Positions 37,313-48,058 of a stretch of 64,000 nt of DNA are shown piece by piece. Source of the stretch: Microvelia longipes. Taxonomy: Eukaryota; Arthropoda; Insecta; Hemiptera; Veliidae. The stretch lies in contig JACMZG010000008.1 in the NCBI GenBank assembly GCA_018340805.1, positions 25,158,861 through 25,222,860 on the forward strand. Direction: 5' to 3'. Each line of letters begins with the position of its first letter. Positions within the stretch are counted from its first letter, which is position 1. A model generated the notes under the pieces. That model had not been told where the DNA came from. It saw nothing but the letters and a program-made list of their open reading frames with translations, and ran no database searches. The translations under genes and the position numbers were made by a program.

Positions 37313-38640
37313 ATAATTATATACTGATACTAAAACTAATACTACTAATAATATAATTATACTAATACAAATATTATATTAGTATTATTATTATCATGTT
37401 CTGTTTTATTCTCAGTGTTCCCAATGGTTAAAGGAAGGTACGGACTAAGTCAAGCACTCTCCTTTTTTTTCTTTTTTAACTGATGAATTTTCGAACAATA
37501 TGGGTTGCGTTCATTATCGCTGCTTTCTGTAACTGCTCATACAAACTAGGTTTTAGTATTATTATTATTATAATTAAAATTATTATTAGTAAATAAAAGA
37601 AGATTGTTTTACGATATAGATGTAAAATATTTAAGTCAATTAATTTTCATCGCCACACTAATTGTCACCTTCTCCTTTTTATACAGCATAGATGTAGAGG
37701 GGGAATCAAACTTAAAGGGAAATAAATTAATGTAACGCTAGCCAAACCTAAAATATTACAAATTAATGTTTTGTTACTAAGTAATGTAATTATGATAGAC
37801 CTTCACACTGCTCTAAATTAAGAGAAAAAATATCAAATAGAGTGTATCGTAAGTTTAAAAATCCCCAAGGTCATAAGCATTTTGGGGATCGACCAATCAG
37901 AGAAGCCGCTGCCAACCCCTCTCTTGAAAGAGAAAAAAAATTCCTACTCCCATAACCCTTGTAGGAAATACCTCCTTCCCGGCATTCGTTCACTTGGTTT
38001 GTGGTTCTTTTTGTGTTTACATCGTTTTGTGAGTTTTGTGTTGTATGTATTCTCTGAATTGTGTTGTGTTGGACTGTTAACATTATTATTGCACTCAAAT
38101 ATTTTTTTTATAACTTAAGTAAATAAAAGCATAACTGAAACTTTTATTTCAAGGCTGCCTTTTTATGCAGCAATTTTTAAGAGCTGTCAAAACTAGTAAA
38201 CATACAATTCTTTTTTAATGTAAAAACATATGAGTACACTTATTATTTCCCTTCACAATTCATTTTTTCACATTTGCATACTTCCTAAATAATAAAACTA
38301 CCAAAAGAAATGTAGAAACATCGCCAAGAAAACATGGTAACATAACCTGATTTGTTTACAAAGTTTTTCCCGCTGCCTTTTTGTAGGGATTTTTTTTTTT
38401 TAGAATCGGTGGTGCCTAAACTGAGCTGTCAAGATTTTTAAAGTCGTCGATACACTGTAGTAAATAAAAGATCTGCAAGCCTGTATAGAAGTTGCCTATA
38501 GGCAACTTAAATAAATAAAGCATAAAATGTTTTAGCAGTCATATTTTCTGAAAAGGCTTGTTGGGTGTAGTAAGCAAATAATATTCTAAAAGAAGAACTA
38601 AGGTGAGCGTTAATGGAGTTCATCTTAATAAAAGAGGAAG
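37313..38640. other. AT-rich spacer, no gene recognised
   Basis: Two overlapping opposite-strand frames of 75-78 codons near 37870-38118 carry no known motif; neither is convincing. Confidence 0.45.
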
Positions 38641-38644
38641 AAGT

Positions 38645-38716
38645 CTCTTCACAAAAATATATTTCTCGATAGCAAAGCGCTTTCAACCTAACAAGAGGTC
38701 ATCATCAGTGCTAGCC
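38645..38716 (-). mobile_element. Penelope-like terminal motif (fragment)
   Basis: On the minus strand: CACTGATGATGACCTC, then GGTTGAAAGCGCTTTGC and TGTGAAGAGACT. The same order (CTGAGGATGGCC...GTCGAAAGTCGGC...GTGTGAAGAGACT) occurs in the arms of the 25.5-26.65 kb palindrome, so the two are related. No coding region is attached. Confidence 0.45.
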
Positions 38717-38720
38717 GTTG

Positions 38721-38846
38721 AATAAAGAAGAGGGTGATAGATGAGTCTTACAGATCAGATATCAAAGATAGACTCTGCCTCTATCTCTTGGTCTATCTTT
38801 GATATCTTATCTCTAAGACTCATCTATCACCCTATTCCTCTTTTAT
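38721..38846. repeat. Long imperfect hairpin (about 54 bp arms, 17-base loop)
   Basis: Arm 38721-38773 pairs with 38791-38846 with a few mismatches and bulges. The best core is ATATCAAAGATAGAC with GTCTATCTTTGATAT, and GGGTGATAGATGAGTCTT with its partner. Size and shape suit a small-RNA precursor, but a foldback remnant beside the Penelope-like motif is at least as likely. Confidence 0.7.
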
Positions 38847-38849
38847 TAA

Positions 38850-40039
38850 ATAATATTCTCTTTCCTAGATAAACCAAGATTTTTAAATTTATGCATCGAT
38901 ATTAAGTTTACACACGAGGTTTGGCGCGAAAGTTAAACCACTCTTGTGTTAAACAACTAATACTAATTGAACATAAGAGTTTTTTTATCCTTAAAATGGA
39001 CACTGGTTTATTAATTCAAAATTTTTAAATAATATTAATGTGTTCCATAAGACAAGCAACTTTATAGGGACCTCTATTTTAAATATTCAAGCTTTTGAGG
39101 AGGAATATTAGGACCTATTCCTCCTCAAAAGGATGAATAATTAATGTGTTCTCTCATTTTTCTATCTACTGTCTTATAACTTGTCTGTCAATTTAGGCTG
39201 TCTTCATGTCTGTCAATCAGTCATTTCGGTTCCTTTCCGACAACTCTTGAAGATGAAATCTAAGTGGGTTGATCTCGGGCTAAATCCCGAAACTTACAAC
39301 ACGTTTGGCCGAAGTTATAATATATTTAATAATAGTGAAAAGAGAGACATTTGAGAGAAAATAAAAAATATATTAAAAATTTTGTAAATATAAATAACTA
39401 TTACATTGCCAGAAACAAAACAACGCAAATAATGGTTTAAATTCAGCCACTAAAATATTTTTGTTACTTGACAGGTTATACTAAGACATATAATTATGAG
39501 AAACAAATAAATAATAACTAACAGATCAAATGTTGAGGTTAAGGTGCAATAATAAAACAAGCTATAAATTAATAATACATTTGAAAATGGAAATAGATTT
39601 AGAAAGTCATGGTCAGAGGTTAGTTAGAGAATCTTTGCAGTCACGACATAATTAAACCATATGATATATAGTGATGAAACGAAATCGTTTCAAATTTTTT
39701 TTAAAATAGTAAAAGAAAACTAGAAATTTGGAAGAAATAACTGATTTTCATATGATTTATTAGTCAATGGTTTTGTAAGAACGTGATAAAAGAGTTATAA
39801 GTCACTCGTAGTACTGATCAAGGTTGTGATTTATATTTGGCCATCAATACTTCAAATTATTGAACGATAACATAGAGTTTAAGCAAAAATAAGAACAGAC
39901 ATTCGGTCTATTGTTGGCCTGTATTAGATTGTCGTATTAATAATCCCAATATTAGCGTCGACCCAAACGAAATATAGTAAATAACCAGGATTTTTATATA
40001 AAAATGTTAAACGACAAAATCAACATTAATGGTATTTTA
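38850..40039. other. AT-rich spacer, no gene recognised
   Basis: Contains a short inverted phrase AGGAGGAATA/TATTCCTCCT near 39098-39125. No gene. Confidence 0.5.
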
Positions 40040-40637
40040 ACTTTTCCTCATTTATACCGTAGTTATATAGGAAAAGTATTGTGTTTGCAAAAATCCAAAA
40101 CTAGTGGGTCACCGGAATTGTCCACTTTAGGTATTTTGAGGCTTCCTAAGAGGTTTTCACTGAGTTGTTTGTCTGTAAGTGTGTGTGTGTCTGTTATCAT
40201 CGTAGCTCCCAGCGATCGGATTAAGATTTGGCACGCATTGAGCCATTTTTAAGACAATTATATCTATTAATGTGTTTCACAAACATGTGTGAAAAAACTT
40301 ATCTGTTTTATCTTATTATCTGCATTAGTTTAATGATTATCAGATAACTTAAGAACGTTTCTTAAACAAATGTAAGTAATCGTAAAATAATTTTATTGAG
40401 TTGAAATTGAGTAAAAGAGTACACTTTAACGTAATAAATAAGTACACTAAGTTTCGTTTCAATACGACAAGTATATCCATGATTTTAGTTTGATTATAAA
40501 AGTTAAGCAGCATCGAGAGAGGTCAGTGCTAGAATGGGTGATCACTGGGAATGAAACGAATGAATGTACTATCTGAGGACGAGCGAAGCGAGAGTGAAGA
40601 TCCTGAGGTCTAAGGTAACCCGTACCCGATTTTTTAA
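40040..40637 (+). repeat. Composite 5S-type repeat, end-to-end copy
   Basis: It runs uninterrupted from CTTTTCCTCATTTATACCG to CCGTACCCGATTTTTT. Order: head with GTATTGTGTTTGC and (GT)n, CGTAGCTCCCAGCG, a shortened middle, the ACGTAATAAATAAGTACAC link, TTTCGTTTCAATACGAC, and the 5S-like part (about 40460-40553). The 5S part contains AAAGTTAAGCAGCATCGAG and AATGGGTGATCACTGGGAAT, matching the A-box and C-box regions of the 5S internal promoter. One tail hairpin (from 40577) has a decayed right arm. This copy shows that head and 5S part belong to one unit. Confidence 0.8.
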
Positions 40638-41136
40638 AATTAGTTTTACAAACTGAAACAAAACAAGAGTGGTAATTATAACGAAATAGACATAATAGCA
40701 ATATCGGCAGTCTCACCTAAACATAAAGACAGCAAAACAGAACAGTTCAGAAGAATATTTGACATAGGAGTTTTTCTTTCTTTCCAAAATTTGAGTGAAA
40801 GGAAGATTGAAAAAAATAAAGTTTTAATGCATAAAAAATATTTTAAGCACACAATTCTTAAATGACATTTTAAAAATTCAAATCATTTAACAAAATCACC
40901 TTTATATATATATATAAATTTATTCATAAAAGTTTTATCACATCATTAAACATTTTCAACACACTTCAACTCCATTAAATTTTAAGATAAAATTTTAGCT
41001 ATAATGTTATAATTTTAAAGAAAAAAAATAGCTATGGCTATATATATTTTAAAATAACTTAAAACAAGCAGCCAAATATGGAACTAAGTCCCTTAGACTG
41101 CAACGCAGCCTGATTTTTAATGTTTGTTGGCTGTAA
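40638..41136. other. AT-rich spacer, no gene recognised
   Basis: No coding frame or recognised repeat. Confidence 0.5.
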
Positions 41137-41455
41137 AAAACTTCATTATAATCTATATATTTAATAATTTTTATGGACATACACTTTTTTTAACAAAATT
41201 GCTTCCATACAATATTATTAAAATTTATAATAACAATATTATTTAAACATAATCATATACTAGTATAGTTTTGCTTTTAATTAGATTTTTGGGAGCTGTA
41301 GTAAGAAAAAGAGAATATTTAATCAAACAAAAGTGATTGTTACACGCATCAAAAAATTAAATATAAATTGGGTGGCGTGTCGGTAGTCCAAGTCGTGAGT
41401 ATGTCAGTATTCCGTTTCAGATCTCCCTAACCACAAAAAAATTGGTTTGGCGAAA

Positions 41456-41492
<37 letters not shown>

Positions 41493-42038
41493 ATATATAT
41501 ATATATATCTGTCTGTTTGTGTGTGTGTTTACGTATGAATTTCTGGACAAATCTTATAAAGAAGGTCTCTTTCTGATAGATTAATATTTTTTAAATCAAA
41601 CTTAGAACGAACACACATTTTGAAAACCAGGTTGTTGTGACGTAATTAACACGGTTTGCTGAGTCAGAATGTTTTTAAAGACACCGGGATATTCAAAGTT
41701 TAATATTTTTTAAAAATGTTGTTACTTATGTTTTTTGGAGCACTAAATCGATAATAATTTGTCTGGTCGACATTTTTGTATTAAGTGACAGTAAAGTAAA
41801 AAAATCTGGCACGAATGCCTTTAAGCCGGGCAAATTTTCTTTGAAATGCATGCTTTCTTGCGTATCAAACCAAATGTTGCTCAAGTTTTGGGTAATTGTT
41901 TAATATTAATAACCTGAGCAATAGCATGACAACTTATTACCTAATTTTATTTGTATGTTTAAAAAAATGTATGCTTTGTTTCTAAAGAAAATGGGCATAT
42001 TTATTCTATAGAAAACTTCATTATAATCTATATATTTA
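41137..42038. mobile_element. 848 bp segment between 27 bp direct repeats
   Basis: Positions 41137-41163 and 42012-42038 are identical over 27 bases (AAAACTTCATTATAATC plus TATATATTTA). Between them lie a tRNA-like segment (41368-41430: GTGGCGTGTCGGTAG as A box, CGTTTCAGATCTCCC as B box), a (TA)n tract (41457-41508), and an old repeat like that at 3.85-4.79 kb (GAAAACCAGGTTGTTGTGAC). It may be one insertion with a long target duplication, or separate repeats between a chance or duplicated sequence. Confidence 0.45.
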
Positions 42039-42125
42039 TACATTATCCGGCACAGCATTATTCGCACGTACTTGAAGCTCAGTTTATGCTACGTTTTAGC
42101 GAATATTTTTATAAATTTGAAAAAA
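42039..42125 (+). repeat. SINE-like repeat body (same family as 28.4 kb)
   Basis: GGCACAGCATTATTCGCAC and TTGAAGCTCAGTTTATG match the 28.4 kb repeat in order. Confidence 0.5.
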
Positions 42126-43653
42126 ATAAATACATAATAATTTTTGATGCCACTACTCAGGAAGCGTAGAAAAGCAACACACACACAAGTAATATTATAT
42201 GTAAAAATCAAATTCAATGTTATATATACACATAGATGAAAAAATAACTAAGATTTTTAAACTATTCAAATATAAGATTGGTATTAAATGTTAACATCAA
42301 TAAAATAATACGTAAACCAATTTAAATCTACTAACCCACCATTTATTAAGCTCCAATACAGTAAAAAGTAAATACAGTACAAAATTATAATAAAAAATTT
42401 ATAATAGTTATTTAAACATTTCAGGAAGTAGTATAAGTTTAGCATTTTGTAAATAAAATTGAAATAAGTGACCCACCCACACTCGCAATACGGTGCTTAA
42501 AGTAACACACAAAGCATTTATTTTATCCATCATATTTCTTCCTTACTCTATTCTTTTTTTGTGATGTATTCATACTTTTTAATCTTTAGCTATTTATTCC
42601 ATCACACCTCTTCATATACTTTAGTATTCACATAATAAAATCATATTCTACATAAAAGTTAATGTTAGAATATAGAAATGTCGAACTACGTGTCTTAATG
42701 GTAAAATTAATGTATTTGCCATCTTATTTAGATATGAATTTTGTGATAAGTATATTTTAATGCATTCATGAAATGTCACTTCCTCTACTACTATATAGAG
42801 CTAGGCACTCCCCACAGCCAATTTCAATGTGTTTATTTTAATGTTGTTGACAGCTTTGATTGACGTATTAAGAGCTAAGTATTTTATCACTTGTACAACA
42901 CAAACCTAAATTAAAATATGTTAAGTTCTCACTTAACATTAGTATTTTTTAAATTATTTATTGTAATGTCATATATATGATTATTTATTGTATTGGCTTA
43001 TTTAGTATTGTAATACTATAGTTAATATCACTCATATTTTTTTATTTATTATTTCCCGCCATTTATTCATACGTATAAAAAGGTAAATTAAATCTTAATT
43101 TTAAATTAAGAATTACAGCTAATAAAGAAAATTTTATTGTCTGCTTTATTCTTCACAAAACAAAACTGATTTTTTTTATTTTAATAAAAACATATTTTAA
43201 TAGGATTGGTCTAGAGTCTAGAATCAAGACTAACCCTACCTAAATGCGAACCTAAAATTTATACAAAAATCTTCCACACAAAACTACGTATATAATGAAA
43301 ATTAAAAATTGAAATGAGGTACCTCATTGGCTACTTACACTATATTAGATTTTCGCTAATATTTTAGTATAAGGATTTATAATGCATAAACCTTCCTTGT
43401 TCAGGAAACAAGGACACTTTCAAAGAAAATTTGCTCGGCTTGTGAACCTCCAAGCTAGTCATTCTTTAATATATTTGCTGTTTTTAACATTCTTACAACC
43501 TAAATTTTACGTTATCATATTCGATCATCTGAACTAATCAATGTATAACCGGAACTTATCGAATGTGATACTATCATCTGTTAAAAGCGATGTGAGCACT
43601 GAGTAAGAGTATAGATAATCGAATATAATAATAATTAAATTAACTTACTAACT
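42126..43653. other. AT-rich spacer, no gene recognised
   Basis: Apart from a short motif near 43440 shared with 5.5 kb, nothing is recognisable. Confidence 0.5.
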
Positions 43654-43899
43654 GGGCTCATAGAACCATAGGCGGTTTTTAACAATGCTCATAGAGCCAA
43701 AGACGGTTCATAACTAGGCTCATAGAACGAAAGGGGGTTTTAACAATGCTCATAGAGCCAACGAAGGTTCATAACTAGGCTCATAGAACCAAAGGCGGTT
43801 TTAACAATGCTCATAGAGCCAAAGACGGTTCATAACTAGGCTCATAGAACCAAAGTCGGTCCATAACCAGGCTCATAGAACATACGACGGTTCATAACT
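43654..43899. repeat. Minisatellite with 31 bp units in a 62 bp alternating pattern
   Basis: Eight units begin GCTCATAGA. The first six alternate between type A (GAACCAAAGGCGG then TTTTAACAAT) and type B (GAGCCAAAGACGG then TTCATAACTAG). The last two both end in the type B manner. This indicates spread of a two-unit block. Confidence 0.9.
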
Positions 43900-44720
43900 T
43901 TGCCAACCTCAACTCTCTTAGCAACCCAGTCATTTAATCTAAGAATTAATATTTATAGATTAAATTGCTTCTGATGCTGAGCCAACTTCACAGACACAAA
44001 AAGAAGATAAAGTAGACAAGATAAGATAATTAGATAAAACTATACACATATAAGATAAGCTCAACTAAACAATAGAGAAGGTATTAACCAAAAGTATTCT
44101 TTTAGTATTCGAAAATTACACTAACTCTATGTTATCTCCAACTTAATATTGTATCACAATAAATTATACTCTATAAATGAAAAGAAAAACAAGAAAAAAG
44201 AAGCAGCATGACAAAGGAAGTAATCAATCAAAAAGTTTTCTATGTGTATCACAGTTTCCAGAGAATTGCTTATTTTGTTTTATAATATAGTTTAGTACGG
44301 TACGGTATTATACAACAACACTTTCCGGCCAGTGTTATATTTAATATTGCCTTCATCCGCTCCTGTTTTATTAATAGTTGATTACGGAATCTTGTATTAC
44401 ATTCCTTTAAAAAAGTTATTTTATATGAAATTATTTTTATAAAAATATTGAAAGGTATTTTTCTTCTAATTTTCATGCTAGAATTAAAATATTTTAGTTC
44501 AGATTATTTATCTGTGAATCCTTCCTTTGATGGACATATTCCATAATCAAGTTTTATTACTTCATTTTAAATCTACTCAGTTGAACTATCTATTATAGTT
44601 ATCTTCTAAACTAGAGCATTAATATTACTTGAAAAAGTAAGATATACTCGTTAATCAAAAGGAATAGTTTTAAGTAATCCAAACTAAATGTTTTATCAAA
44701 CCTAAACATCAAGCTATTTA
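43900..44720. other. AT-rich spacer, no gene recognised
   Basis: No gene; it is the left flank of the BEL/Pao insertion. Confidence 0.5.
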
Positions 44721-44725
44721 ACACT
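44721..44725. repeat. Target-site duplication ACACT (left)
   Basis: ACACT lies directly outside the 3' LTR and recurs at 51268-51272. Five bases is the usual duplication for BEL/Pao integrase. Confidence 0.9.
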
Positions 44726-44975
44726 TGTCGCTGCCAGAATCGAAACTGTGATTCTGGTAGCTCGGAAACTTAAGGAACAAGTCGTTACTGAATAGAAAAA
44801 TATATACTTTTATTAACTATACTATAATACTATACTACTATACTACTATACGTAACAATATTTTAGTTCCATAATCTTTTTTTTACTAATTTGACATGAC
44901 AAATAACAATCAACGTTAAATGGGAAAAATACATTATAAAAATAAACAAAAAACATTGTTGCCCTCGCGGCAACA
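44726..44975 (-). repeat. BEL/Pao 3' LTR (250 bp)
   Basis: Matches the other LTR except for one extra ACT/CTA unit in a TACTA-rich stretch and one extra A in an A run. In the sense direction it begins with a 7 bp hairpin (TGTTGCC...GGCAACA) and ends near an 8 bp hairpin (CCAGAATC...GATTCTGG). A poly(A) signal AATAAA is at 44808-44813 on the minus strand. Confidence 0.95.
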
Positions 44976-44988
44976 TTCCCCGGCCTCG
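44976..44988 (-). promoter_or_regulatory. Polypurine tract next to the 3' LTR
   Basis: The minus strand reads GAGGCCGGGGAA directly before the LTR, a purine-rich primer site for plus-strand synthesis; two pyrimidines interrupt it. Confidence 0.6.
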
Positions 44989-45046
44989 ATAAGAGGTCCC
45001 CTAAATTGTTACCATTATTTACTCTCATGCGCCTTAAGTAGTAGAA

Positions 45047-48000
45047 CTACATTGGTGATTGGCCGTTCTCGAATCGAACCCCTACTAGCTGAAGTTTTAC
45101 TTTGCGGACAAGCCCATCTCTACCTAAAATAGCTTCCCTAACTCTAGCAATTGGCCATGCATTACGAGGCAAATTATCCTCTTTGCAAAGAACTATATCC
45201 CCTTCTTTTAAATTATAGCGAGCAATGTTCCATTTTTGCCGGGGCTGAAGCGACTGCACGTATTCTTTATGCCAACGCGACCAGAAGGTGTCTGCGAGCG
45301 CTTGGACTCTTTTCCATCGCCTACTCGCGTATTTACTCTCGTCAAATATTCCCAAAGGAGCGGAAACAGGTTCTTTCATATTGAGTAGATGATTTGGAGT
45401 TATAGGTTTAAGCTCCGGGTCATTTATGTTTTCTACCGTTAACGGCCTTCCATTAATCACTGCTTCGCACTCTAGAAATAATGTTCTTAGACAATCCTCA
45501 TTTAATTTACTCTCCAGATCAGTTAATAAATAGTCCAAGATTTTCCGAACGGTTCCAATTTGTCGCTCTACAGCGCCTTGGTGGTGACTTGCTTTCGGGG
45601 TTCCTATATGAAAGGCAAGGTTACAATTTTTATCGGCCAAAAACCGTTGAATTTGTTCTTTATCTAGTTCCATCTCAGCTCTTATAAGTTCTCTTTTACC
45701 TCCCTTAAAGTTAGTCCCTGCGTCAGTTCTTAGGAGCTTGATAGATCCTCTCCGGCAAAGAAATCTTCTCAATGCGTTAATGAATGAATCTGTGTCCAAG
45801 CTATCTAGAACGTCAAGATGTACGGCTCTACATCCGAGGCAAGTAAATATAATACCGTATCTCTTGATTTGGCCTCGACCCCGCTTAACGTAAAACGGAC
45901 CGAATACGTCAGCGGACGAGTAAGTAAATGGTGGTGCTGGAGTGAGTCGTTCAGGGGGTAAGTCTGCCATGAGCTGTTGTACAAATGGTCCCCTCAGTTT
46001 TTTACAAACAAAGCAGTTTCTAATTACTCGGGCTACTTCAGACACTCCTCCTATAACCCAATAACCTTGCTGACGTATTTCGTTGAGGGTGATCCCCCGT
46101 CCTTGATGGTGCACCTCATTATGATAATGTTTAATGATCAACTGTGTAATAAAATGTTTTGGTGGCAAAATTATCGGGTGAGTATCAAATTTGCTAACAG
46201 GACAATGTTTGATCCTTCCACCAACCCGTAATAAGCCCCTTTCGTCTAATATAGGTTTTAACCGATGAAGCCGAGATTTTTTTATAGTTTTGTCTTGATC
46301 TTGTAGCAACTTCTTTTCTTCTCGGAACACCTCCCCCTGCAGAATACGAAGTATTGCTACTTCACCACTATCTAAATCTTCACACGTAAGTGGTAATGTG
46401 TCGTTTGTTTCCCGCTTTTCACATTTTGCGCTTAAGACTTTTATGTATTTCATGGCTAATGCTACAGCTCGTCTTAAAGAGTTCCAAGAAGTGCAATGCT
46501 CAAATCGTTTGATCATATCTAGATAGTCTTTACCTCTGCTTACACGTGACACAATTTCTCGCTTCACTTCAGGATCGCCTTCCTCTATTTCGTTTTCATT
46601 TTCATCCAGATATAACTCTTTTTCCCAAAGAAATTTAGGTCCTGTCAGCCAGGTCGATGAACGCAACGCGTTTGCAGTCAATCCTCTTGAAGCAGCATCT
46701 GCTGGATTTACTTGTGTAGAAACGTAATGCCACTCACTAGGCTCGGAACAGTCTCTAATAATTTGTATTCTATTGGCCACGTACAAATGAAATCTCTTCG
46801 TTTCATTTTTAATGTACCCCAAAACTATTTTACTGTCGGACCAAAAAAATCTTCGGACAATACTATAATCTACATCTAGACGTAAGCTTAGGCTCCTTTT
46901 TGCAACGGACACTGCAGCTGTGAGCTCTAACCGTGGAGTTGTTAATTGTTTTAAAGGCCGTACTCTTGCCTTAGCAAACAAGAATGCACAATGGATTCTG
47001 CCATTATTATACAGAAATCGTAAGTAGGTTACATGACCATAACCTAGAGATGAAGCATCAGCAAAATGATGCATTTCTATAGCTTCTAAATGTTTTAAGT
47101 CAGTGGGTTTAAAGCACCTGGGAACTCCAATAATATCATCCGACAACGAAGCTAAATCTTTGAGCCACTTATCCCATCGGTTCCGTATTGGTTCCGAAAC
47201 TAATTCGTCCCAGCCGTTATTTTGATTGCTTTCTTCTCTCCACAAATCTTGAAGGATTAATTTTCCGTACATCACAAAGGGAGCCAAAAACCCAAGAGGA
47301 TCATATGTGGAACTGATTGTGGTAAGAATTCCTCTTCGCGTGAAAGGTTGAGGGCTAACGGACACCCTGAATTGAAACTCGTCCTTTTCAATACACCAGC
47401 TTACCCCTAAAGCTCTTTCCATTGGAAGAATTCCATGCGTATTGAAATCTTTCAATCCCGTAGCTCTTTCCTCAGGATCGATCTGCTTTATTACGACTGG
47501 GCTTGAACACATTAGCTTATGGAAACGGAATCCTCCTTTAGCGCAAAGCTCTCTTAAGTGCCGTATCATTTCCAAGGCTTCCTCTTCTGTCGCTACCGAA
47601 CCACATCCATCGTCCATATAGAAATTTCTTTCGATAAACCTAGCGGCTTTATGTGAAATCAAGTCCCCATAATCTTTGGCGGTTCTTCTAAGAGCGTAAT
47701 TGGCGCATCCGGGAGACGAGGAAGCTCCAAACAAGTGCCTTGTCATCCTATATGTTCTTAGAGGTTTGGAGGGATCCCCGTCTTCCCACCATAAAAATCT
47801 AAGCAGGTCCCTTTGATCTTCTGGTACCACTACCTGCATGAACATACCCTCGAGATCTCCAATGAAGGCAATTCTTTCCTGTCTAAAGCGTATCAATACT
47901 CCTATGATCGAACTTGTTAGATCTGGACTCGAGATCAATGTACTATTAAGGGAAACACCTTGGTAAATAGCGGAACAATCAAATACAACCCTTAATTTTT

Positions 48001-48058
48001 TCTTTTTAGGGTGATAAAACACCATGATGGGGTAGGTACCATAATTTACCTGTCTCAT
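45047..48058 (-). CDS. pol: BEL/Pao pol: reverse transcriptase, RNase H, integrase
   Basis: In this 1003-residue frame RT covers about residues 14-240: RVVFDCSA, the catalytic Asp in FIGDLEGMF, and YMDD at 147-150. RNase H follows with D334 (HFADAS), E378 (RLELTAA), D408 (WSDSK) and D454 (NPADAASRG). Integrase starts with an H646/H650-C682/C685 zinc site, then D717 (SSADVFG), D779 (RTDAGTNF) and E831 (GAVERQ). The C-terminal 90 residues (KRWKRVQALADTFW...GDIVLCKED) look like DUF5641. All catalytic residues seen are intact. The true frame joins protein from the preceding frame at about residue 13; the first 12 residues are an out-of-phase reading. The break coincides with a run of four T (near 48020). 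It would copy element RNA into DNA and insert it. Confidence 0.95.
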   Translation of the reverse strand: MRQVNYGTYPIMVFYHPKKKKLRVVFDCSAIYQGVSLNSTLISSPDLTSSIIGVLIRFRQERIAFIGDLEGMFMQVVVPEDQRDLLRFLWWEDGDPSKPLRTYRMTRHLFGASSSPGCANYALRRTAKDYGDLISHKAARFIERNFYMDDGCGSVATEEEALEMIRHLRELCAKGGFRFHKLMCSSPVVIKQIDPEERATGLKDFNTHGILPMERALGVSWCIEKDEFQFRVSVSPQPFTRRGILTTISSTYDPLGFLAPFVMYGKLILQDLWREESNQNNGWDELVSEPIRNRWDKWLKDLASLSDDIIGVPRCFKPTDLKHLEAIEMHHFADASSLGYGHVTYLRFLYNNGRIHCAFLFAKARVRPLKQLTTPRLELTAAVSVAKRSLSLRLDVDYSIVRRFFWSDSKIVLGYIKNETKRFHLYVANRIQIIRDCSEPSEWHYVSTQVNPADAASRGLTANALRSSTWLTGPKFLWEKELYLDENENEIEEGDPEVKREIVSRVSRGKDYLDMIKRFEHCTSWNSLRRAVALAMKYIKVLSAKCEKRETNDTLPLTCEDLDSGEVAILRILQGEVFREEKKLLQDQDKTIKKSRLHRLKPILDERGLLRVGGRIKHCPVSKFDTHPIILPPKHFITQLIIKHYHNEVHHQGRGITLNEIRQQGYWVIGGVSEVARVIRNCFVCKKLRGPFVQQLMADLPPERLTPAPPFTYSSADVFGPFYVKRGRGQIKRYGIIFTCLGCRAVHLDVLDSLDTDSFINALRRFLCRRGSIKLLRTDAGTNFKGGKRELIRAEMELDKEQIQRFLADKNCNLAFHIGTPKASHHQGAVERQIGTVRKILDYLLTDLESKLNEDCLRTLFLECEAVINGRPLTVENINDPELKPITPNHLLNMKEPVSAPLGIFDESKYASRRWKRVQALADTFWSRWHKEYVQSLQPRQKWNIARYNLKEGDIVLCKEDNLPRNAWPIARVREAILGRDGLVRKVKLQLVGVRFENGQSPM

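Noticed and set aside
37871..38118. Overlapping 75 and 78 codon frames near 38 kb
   Set aside because: Opposite-strand overlap, no known motif, no start context that favours either.
40460..40553. True 5S rRNA gene
   Set aside because: The match is partial and diverged in the 5' part, flanked by repeat sequence and followed by hairpin modules, so it is a 5S-derived repeat and not a gene.
43654..43899. CRISPR array
   Set aside because: The units are contiguous tandem repeats without unique spacers, in a eukaryotic context.
45151..46231. Plus-strand frames inside the BEL/Pao element
   Set aside because: They are antisense shadows of the pol frame, which has clear domain motifs on the minus strand.
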